DNA from: Rubrivirga sp046845755
GTDB taxonomy: Bacteria > Bacteroidota > Rhodothermia > Rhodothermales > Rubricoccaceae
Assembly (NCBI RefSeq): GCF_046845755.1
Contig: NZ_CP177357.1
Coordinates: forward strand, 2,108,001 to 2,172,000
Length of the DNA: 64,000 nt
Reading direction: 5' to 3'
Shown here: piece after piece, positions 58,744 to 64,000 of the stretch
Layout: every line of letters begins with the position of its first letter
Numbering within the stretch: position 1 is the first letter of the stretch
Position numbers and translations under genes: made by a program
The notes under the pieces: generated by a model
Told to the model about the DNA's origin: nothing
Databases searched by the model: none
Seen by the model: only the letters and a program-made list of their open reading frames with translations

Positions 58744-58814
58744 GGCGATGGGTTTGTGCCCCCGGCGCATCGCGAAGGGCGCCGTAGTGTGAAGGTGGAT
58801 TCTCGCCGCTGCCG

Positions 58815-61481
58815 ATGCGCCCGCTGCTCCTCCTCGCCGCCCTCCTGCTCCCGCTGGCGGCCTCGGCCCAGAAGCCGGTCGCCGCGCCCGCCGCCCAGGC
58901 CACGCCGGGCGACTGCGCCACCGGCGTCGCCGAGGCGGAGCTCGACATCGCAGGCGTCCGCGCCCGGCTGTACACCATCGGTGGTCTCTTCTGGCGGGGT
59001 GCCGGTGCTCACTACGAGGTCCCCCAGGGCTCGGGTACCCTCGCCATCTTCGCCGCCGGGCTCTGGGTGAGCGGCCTCGTCGACGGCGAGCTCCGGACCG
59101 CCAGTTCGACGTACGGGCCGTGGGAGTATTGGCCCGGTCCGCTCGACGAGAACGGGGAGACCACGCCCGAGACGTGCGCCACCTACGACCGAATCTGGAT
59201 CGTCGCGGGGACCGATCTCGACGCGTACCAAGTCACAGGCATCGCCACCGACGACCTTGCGGAGTGGCCGGTCGCTGTGGGTGCCCCCTACTTCGTCGAT
59301 ACAGACGGGGATGGCGCGCAAGCCGTCGATGAGCTGACCATCTCGCTCGACCTCGGCGACCCGGGCTACGGGACGAAAACGCTCGACCTCGCGGCGGGCG
59401 AGCGGCCGGTCATTTTCGGCCGCCAGACGGCGTGGTGGGTGATGAACGACGCGGGCGGCGACCACGGATGGGGCCGCACCGAGCCGCTTGGCATCGAGGT
59501 CCGGGTCACGGCGTGGGCCCGAGGGGGTGAAGCCGAGCCCGACCTGTTCGAGTCGACGTTCTACCGCTACGAGATCATCAACAGGAGCCGGGAGAGCATC
59601 GAGGAAGGGTTCGCGACGTTCTGGATGGACCCCGATCTCGGCAACTTCAACGACGACTACCAGGGCTCGAACGCAGAGCGCTCGCTGTACTACGTCTACA
59701 ACGGGGACAGCGACGATAACGGCGGAGGCGGATACGGTGTGCCGCCTCCCGCAGCTGGCGTTGATTTGTTCAGCGGCGCCACGTCGTCGATGTACTTCAC
59801 TGGCGCGGGGTTTGGCACTTCGGACCCAGGCAACGCAAGCGAGGTCCGGACCTTTCAAAAGGCATTGTGGAAGGACGGGACGCCCCTGACCGTCGGCGGA
59901 AGCGGCTACAACACGAGCGGCCCCGTCACCAAGTGGATGTTCAACGGCAACCCGCCGGAGTACTGGACCGAGTATGACACGGACGGGAACGGCAACAGGA
60001 ATACCCCCGCCGACCGGCGTGGTCTGATCACGTCCTCCTTCCCCACACTCGCCCCCGGCGAGCGGACGACGGTCGACCTCGGCATCTTGTTCGCCACGGG
60101 CACCGACCAGATCGACAGCGTCTACGAGCTGTTCGAGGCCTCCGATCAGGCGCAAGCCCTCTACGACGCGGGAGCCCTCACCGATCGCGTCGCCGAGCCG
60201 ACCCCACCGTCCGGCACCCCGGCCCTGCTGGCGCCTGCCGACGGCGTCACCGTGGTCGACCTGCTGGCGACGTTCTCGTGGACGGCGGTCCCCGGTGCGA
60301 CCGCGTACCGCCTTCAGATCTCCCCGACTACGAACTTCGACAGCCTGATCGTCGACTGGGACGTGGACTCGCTCTCCACGACGGTCGGAGCGGGCCCCTT
60401 CCCGTACAACGACGACTCCCCGAAGTACTGGCGCGTGCGCGCGTCGAACCTCGGGACGCTCGGACCGGCCTCGCCCGTGCGGCAGTTCCGGTACTTCCGG
60501 CGCGCGTTCTCGTCGTTCGAGGTGGTCGCCAACGCCAGCGGGCCCATCGCCCCGCACCCCGGCGCGGCCGCGTTTCAGGGCTTCCCGACACCGGCCAATG
60601 AGAACCCAGCCTCCGGGGTCCAGCAGGTGAATGGGACGCGCTGGCTGTTTACGACCGGCAACTCGGGCGCCTACACGGGGCCGTACGAGGAATTCCTCAA
60701 CCGCGTCGTCCGCGACGACAATGGAGAGCGCGCCTTCCCCCACGACTTCGAGGCCCGCTTCACCGGCCCGAGCACGGCGTACCAGCGGTTCGGCGACGGC
60801 TCGCTCGTCGAGATCCCCTTCGAGATCTGGAACGTCGGCATCGGCACGCCCGACGACCCGAGCGACGACGTGCGCCTCATCCCGGTCATCGTCGACATCG
60901 ACGGCGACGGGACCTACAACCTCTCGACAGCGGATTCCCCGGTCTCCAGTAGCGACGACGACCCGGCGACCGACTGGGTCTACTGGTACGAGCCGCTCGA
61001 CACCACGCCCGGCGACGCGGGCTACCGGGCGTGGCTGGCGACCGCCGCAAGCAATCCGGAGGCCCACGGCCCGGAGGTGCTGGCGCGGACGGTCTTCGTG
61101 GGCTGGAATCTTGGTCACCAACCGCACTACGCCGCCGAGCACCCCGAGCCCGGGACGGTCTTCCGGCTCGTCTCCAGCGACCTCTTCGGCGTGGCCGCCG
61201 GGGACGAGGCGCCCTCCCCCAGCGGGCTGGCGCTGGCGGTCGGCCCGAACCCGGCGCGCGGCGCGGCGACGGTCCGATACACGGTCGCCAGCGGAGGCCC
61301 GGTGCGGCTCCGCGTGCTCGACGTGCTCGGCCGCGAGGTGGCCGTGCTCGCGAGCGGGCCGCGCCCGCCCGGCGACCACACGGCGGCGTTCGACGCGAGC
61401 CGGCTGGCGACTGGCCTGTACCTCGTCGTCCTCGACGCCGACGGCGCCCGGCTGGCGCGCCCCCTCACGATTGCCCGCTGA
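58815..61481 (+). CDS. T9SS cargo paralogue 4
   Basis: 888 residues, the closest relative of paralogue 1 over the whole length, including the signal peptide (MRPLLLLAALLLPLAASAQ). Motifs: RLYTIGGLFWRGAGAHYEVP, STYGPWEYWPGPLD, DTDGDGAQAVDE (EF-hand-like, with the final Glu kept), AWWVMNDAGGDHGWG, DLGNFNDDYQGSNAERSLYY, FnIII-like LLAPADGVTVVDLLATFSWT and sorting domain VGPNPARGAATVRYTV, RVLDVLGREVAVLAS, ARPLTIAR. Its leader and upstream block also match paralogue 1, so block plus gene was copied as a unit. The next gene starts 3 bp after its stop. Confidence 0.85.
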   Translation: MRPLLLLAALLLPLAASAQKPVAAPAAQATPGDCATGVAEAELDIAGVRARLYTIGGLFWRGAGAHYEVPQGSGTLAIFAAGLWVSGLVDGELRTASSTYGPWEYWPGPLDENGETTPETCATYDRIWIVAGTDLDAYQVTGIATDDLAEWPVAVGAPYFVDTDGDGAQAVDELTISLDLGDPGYGTKTLDLAAGERPVIFGRQTAWWVMNDAGGDHGWGRTEPLGIEVRVTAWARGGEAEPDLFESTFYRYEIINRSRESIEEGFATFWMDPDLGNFNDDYQGSNAERSLYYVYNGDSDDNGGGGYGVPPPAAGVDLFSGATSSMYFTGAGFGTSDPGNASEVRTFQKALWKDGTPLTVGGSGYNTSGPVTKWMFNGNPPEYWTEYDTDGNGNRNTPADRRGLITSSFPTLAPGERTTVDLGILFATGTDQIDSVYELFEASDQAQALYDAGALTDRVAEPTPPSGTPALLAPADGVTVVDLLATFSWTAVPGATAYRLQISPTTNFDSLIVDWDVDSLSTTVGAGPFPYNDDSPKYWRVRASNLGTLGPASPVRQFRYFRRAFSSFEVVANASGPIAPHPGAAAFQGFPTPANENPASGVQQVNGTRWLFTTGNSGAYTGPYEEFLNRVVRDDNGERAFPHDFEARFTGPSTAYQRFGDGSLVEIPFEIWNVGIGTPDDPSDDVRLIPVIVDIDGDGTYNLSTADSPVSSSDDDPATDWVYWYEPLDTTPGDAGYRAWLATAASNPEAHGPEVLARTVFVGWNLGHQPHYAAEHPEPGTVFRLVSSDLFGVAAGDEAPSPSGLALAVGPNPARGAATVRYTVASGGPVRLRVLDVLGREVAVLASGPRPPGDHTAAFDASRLATGLYLVVLDADGARLARPLTIAR

Positions 61482-61484
61482 CCG

Positions 61485-64000
61485 ATGCGTCGTCTCCTGC
61501 TGCTGCTCCTGCTCGCGCCCACCTTCGCGAGCGCCCAGCCCGACCCAGGCTGCGAGATCGGTGTGGCTGAGGCGGACCTCGACGTGGCCGGCATCCGGGC
61601 GCGGCTGTTCAACACCGGCGGGCTGTTCTGGCGGGGAGCTGCGCCGGTCTACGAGGTGCCCAAAGGCTCCGGGAAGACGTCCGTGTTCGTCGCCAGCCTC
61701 TGGGTCGCCGGTGTGGTCGACGGAGAGGTCCGGGCGGCGACGTCGACGTACGGGCCCTGGGAGTTCTGGCCCGGACCCCTCGACGGCTATGGTGACACGA
61801 GCGTCGAAACGTGCGCGGCCACGGATCGGATCTGGATTCTCGCCGGCACAGACCTCGACGCCTACGAGTCCACCGGATCTGTGACGACGGACCTTGCCGA
61901 GTGGCCGGTCGGCATCGGTGCCCCGTACTTCGTCGATGCAAACGGTGACGGCACTCAAGGGCCGGACGAACCGACGGTCTCGCTCGACATCGAGGACCCT
62001 GGCTACGGCACCAAGACGCTCAACCTCGGCGCTGGCGAGCGGCCCGTCATCTTTGGGCGCCAGACGGCGTGGTGGGTGATGAACGACGCGGGGGGCGCGC
62101 ACGCATACTCCGGCTCAGCCCCTCTCCACATCGAGGTCCGCGTGACGGCCTGGATGCGAGGAGGCGAGGCCGAGCGGGCCCTCTACGAGTCCACGTTCTA
62201 CCGCTACGAGGTCATCAACCGGAGCGACCGGATCATCGAGGACGGTCTGCTCGGGCTCTACGTCGACGGCGAACTCGGCAACTTCAACGACAACTACGTC
62301 GGGACGAGCCCTGATCAGTCGATGCTGTACTTCCAAAACGGCGACAGCGACGACGAGGGCAGCTACGGCTACGGCAGGCCCCCCGCGCTCGGGATCGACG
62401 TGCTGAGTGGTGCCTTTGCCGGGTTGCAGTTTGGCAAGGGAATCGGTCCCACCGGCTTCCCCCGAGACGCCCGCAGGACGCACCAATACCTTCAAGCGAT
62501 CTGGCTCGACGGGACGCCGCTCAAATACGGTGGAGACGGGTACAACACCAACGGGCCCGTTACCCGATGGTCGTACCCAGCAGTCCCCCCCGCCTACTGG
62601 AGCGAGTATGAGCTTGATGGGAACGGTAACGCGAACACGCCTGGAAACCGGCATGGCGTCGTCTCCGGCTCCCTCGGCGATCTCGCCCCCGGCGACCGGG
62701 CCACAGTCGACGTCGGCATTCTCTGGACACAAGGCACAGGTCGCTACGACGCGGCCCGCCCTCAGATCGACAGCGTCTACGAGCTGTTCGAGGTGTCGGA
62801 CCAGGCGCAGGCTCTTTATGACGCAGGTGCCCTCACTGGCCGTCTCGCCGAACCCGCCCCGCCGACGGCCCGCCCTGCCCTGCTGGCGCCTGCGGACGGC
62901 AGCACCCTCTCGAACCCATCGGTGGCGTTTTCGTGGACGGCTATCTTGGGCGCGACGGGATATCGCCTTCAGATCGCCCCGACCGCCGCCTTCGATTCCC
63001 TCATCGTCGACCGCGACGTCACCGCGACCGAGGTCGAGGTCGGCCCCGACGTGTTCGGCTACAACGACCTCACCCCCAAGTTCTGGCGCGTCCGCGCGGC
63101 CAACCTCGGCGCCCTCGGCCCGGTCTCCGACTACCGCCAGTTCCGCTACATCCGCCGCGCGTTCTCGTCGTTCGAGGTGGTCGCCAATGCCAGCGGGCCC
63201 ATCGCCCCGCACCCCGGCGCCGCGGCGTTCCAGGGCTTCCCGACGCCCGGCGACGAGAACCCCGAGGTGGGCGTCCAGCAGACGAACGGGACCCGGTGGC
63301 TGGTCGCGACCGGCAACTCGGGCGCCTACTCCGGCCCGTACGAGGAATTCCTGGCCCGCGTCCTCCGCAACGACAATGGAGAGCGCGCCTTCCCCCACGA
63401 CTTCGAGGCCCGCTTCACCGGCCCGAGCACGGCGTACCAGCGGTTCGGCGACGGCTCGCTCGTCGAGATCCCCTTCGAGATCTGGAACGTCGGCATCGGC
63501 ACGCCCGACGATCCGTCCGATGATGTGCGGATGATCCCCGCCATCGTCGACATCGACGGCGACGGGACCTACAACCTCTCGACAGCGGATTCCCCGGTCT
63601 CCAGTAGCGACGACGACCCGGTGACCGACTGGGTGTACTGGTACGAGCCGACGGACACGACGCCCGGCGAGGCCGGCTACCACGCGTGGCTGGCGACGGC
63701 CGCCAGCGACCCGACGGCGCACGGCCCCGAGGTGCTGGCGCGGACGGTGTTCGTGGGGTGGAATCTCGGGTCGGCGCCGCCGTACGCCGCCGAGGTCCCC
63801 GAGCCCGGGACCGTCTTCCGGATCGTGAGTAGCGACCTCTTTGGCGTCGCGGCAGAGGCCCCCACCCCCTCCCCCACCGGGCTGGCGCTGGCGGTCGGCC
63901 CGAACCCGGCGCGCGGCGCGGCGACGGTCCGGTACACGGTTGCCAGCGGAGGCCCGGTGCGGCTCCGCGTGCTCGACGTACTGGGCCGCGAGGTGGCCGT
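61485..64000 (+). CDS. T9SS cargo paralogue 5 (3' end outside window)
   Basis: Frame open from ATG 61485 to the right edge, 838 complete codons. Signal peptide MRRLLLLLLLAPTFASAQ. Motifs as in the others: NTGGLFWRGAAPVYEVPKGS, STYGPWEFWPGPLD, EF-hand-like DANGDGTQGPDE, AWWVMNDAGGAHAYSG, ELGNFNDNYVGTSPDQSMLY, FnIII-like LLAPADGSTLSNPSVAFSWT. The sorting domain is cut just after RVLDVLGREVAV. With only 3 bp between it and paralogue 4, and no promoter-like element, it should be co-translated with that gene. Some segments match paralogue 1 exactly and others match paralogue 4. Confidence 0.85.
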   Translation, partial: MRRLLLLLLLAPTFASAQPDPGCEIGVAEADLDVAGIRARLFNTGGLFWRGAAPVYEVPKGSGKTSVFVASLWVAGVVDGEVRAATSTYGPWEFWPGPLDGYGDTSVETCAATDRIWILAGTDLDAYESTGSVTTDLAEWPVGIGAPYFVDANGDGTQGPDEPTVSLDIEDPGYGTKTLNLGAGERPVIFGRQTAWWVMNDAGGAHAYSGSAPLHIEVRVTAWMRGGEAERALYESTFYRYEVINRSDRIIEDGLLGLYVDGELGNFNDNYVGTSPDQSMLYFQNGDSDDEGSYGYGRPPALGIDVLSGAFAGLQFGKGIGPTGFPRDARRTHQYLQAIWLDGTPLKYGGDGYNTNGPVTRWSYPAVPPAYWSEYELDGNGNANTPGNRHGVVSGSLGDLAPGDRATVDVGILWTQGTGRYDAARPQIDSVYELFEVSDQAQALYDAGALTGRLAEPAPPTARPALLAPADGSTLSNPSVAFSWTAILGATGYRLQIAPTAAFDSLIVDRDVTATEVEVGPDVFGYNDLTPKFWRVRAANLGALGPVSDYRQFRYIRRAFSSFEVVANASGPIAPHPGAAAFQGFPTPGDENPEVGVQQTNGTRWLVATGNSGAYSGPYEEFLARVLRNDNGERAFPHDFEARFTGPSTAYQRFGDGSLVEIPFEIWNVGIGTPDDPSDDVRMIPAIVDIDGDGTYNLSTADSPVSSSDDDPVTDWVYWYEPTDTTPGEAGYHAWLATAASDPTAHGPEVLARTVFVGWNLGSAPPYAAEVPEPGTVFRIVSSDLFGVAAEAPTPSPTGLALAVGPNPARGAATVRYTVASGGPVRLRVLDVLGREVA

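Noticed and set aside
58680..62102. Very long minus-strand open frame (1140 codons) opposite paralogues 3-5, and similar ones opposite 53283-56201 and 56663-58978
   Set aside because: Antisense shadows produced by high GC and codon-position bias; they read through clear coding genes on the other strand and give Arg/Asp/Val-rich nonsense without domains.
1..64000. tRNA, rRNA and tmRNA genes
   Set aside because: Looked for T-loop GGTTCGAAT-type signatures and rRNA cores on both strands and found none; a covariance scan would be decisive.

Overview
The window is a high-GC bacterial chromosome segment with almost no wasted space and no rRNA, tRNA, insertion sequence or CRISPR array that I could recognise. 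Several signs point to the Bacteroidota/Rhodothermota side of the tree, probably a marine Rubricoccus/Rubrivirga-like organism (inference, not a database match). These are secreted proteins ending in type IX secretion (T9SS) type A sorting domains, a bacillithiol gene (bshC), a FecI/FecR/TonB-receptor operon, promoter -7 boxes of the TAnnTTTG type, and starts with no convincing Shine-Dalgarno sequence.

Layout. 1-3.1 kb: a LolD/YbbA-like ABC ATPase (cut by the left edge) coupled to a YbbP-like FtsX permease. 3.4-6.4 kb: hslV and hslU separated by a NYN-domain nuclease gene. 6.8-8.2 kb: a dimethylformamidase-like protein. 8.2-20.9 kb, minus strand: DEAD-box helicase, HD hydrolase-bshC pair, bifunctional-nuclease family protein, tyrS, hisC, hisD, a secreted trypsin-like protease with TPRs, purine nucleoside phosphorylase, a small membrane protein and recX. 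21.0-25.4 kb: an ECF sigma factor, FecR anti-sigma factor and STN-type TonB receptor operon. 25.8-38.1 kb: envelope genes (bamD, an LppC-like binding protein, crcB, an iron-binding-type lipoprotein, an M61 peptidase, mltF, a TPR protein, murJ-aroQ). 38.4-44.5 kb: a beta-propeller T9SS cargo gene, a 21-bp tandem repeat, a metallo-beta-lactamase-fold hydrolase and a greatly enlarged RNase E/G.

45.2-50.3 kb carries the TCA cluster gltA-sdhCDAB. From 50.5 kb to the right edge there are five tandem paralogues (about 860-890 residues each; the fifth is cut) encoding large secreted proteins with T9SS sorting domains. Genes 1 and 4 share a copied upstream block containing three hairpins, the last an intrinsic terminator. 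Genes 2 and 3 share a different upstream motif. Gene 5 follows gene 4 by 3 bp. Patches of identical DNA show recombination among the copies.

The least ordinary features are: the duplicated hairpin block and mosaic array; a dispersed palindromic repeat lying in frame inside the anti-sigma factor gene; a roughly 525-residue disordered insertion in the S1 domain of the RNase E/G, which also lacks the Zn-link cysteines; the nuclease gene inside hslVU; a probable ATT start codon for the propeller protein; and the 21-bp tandem repeat.
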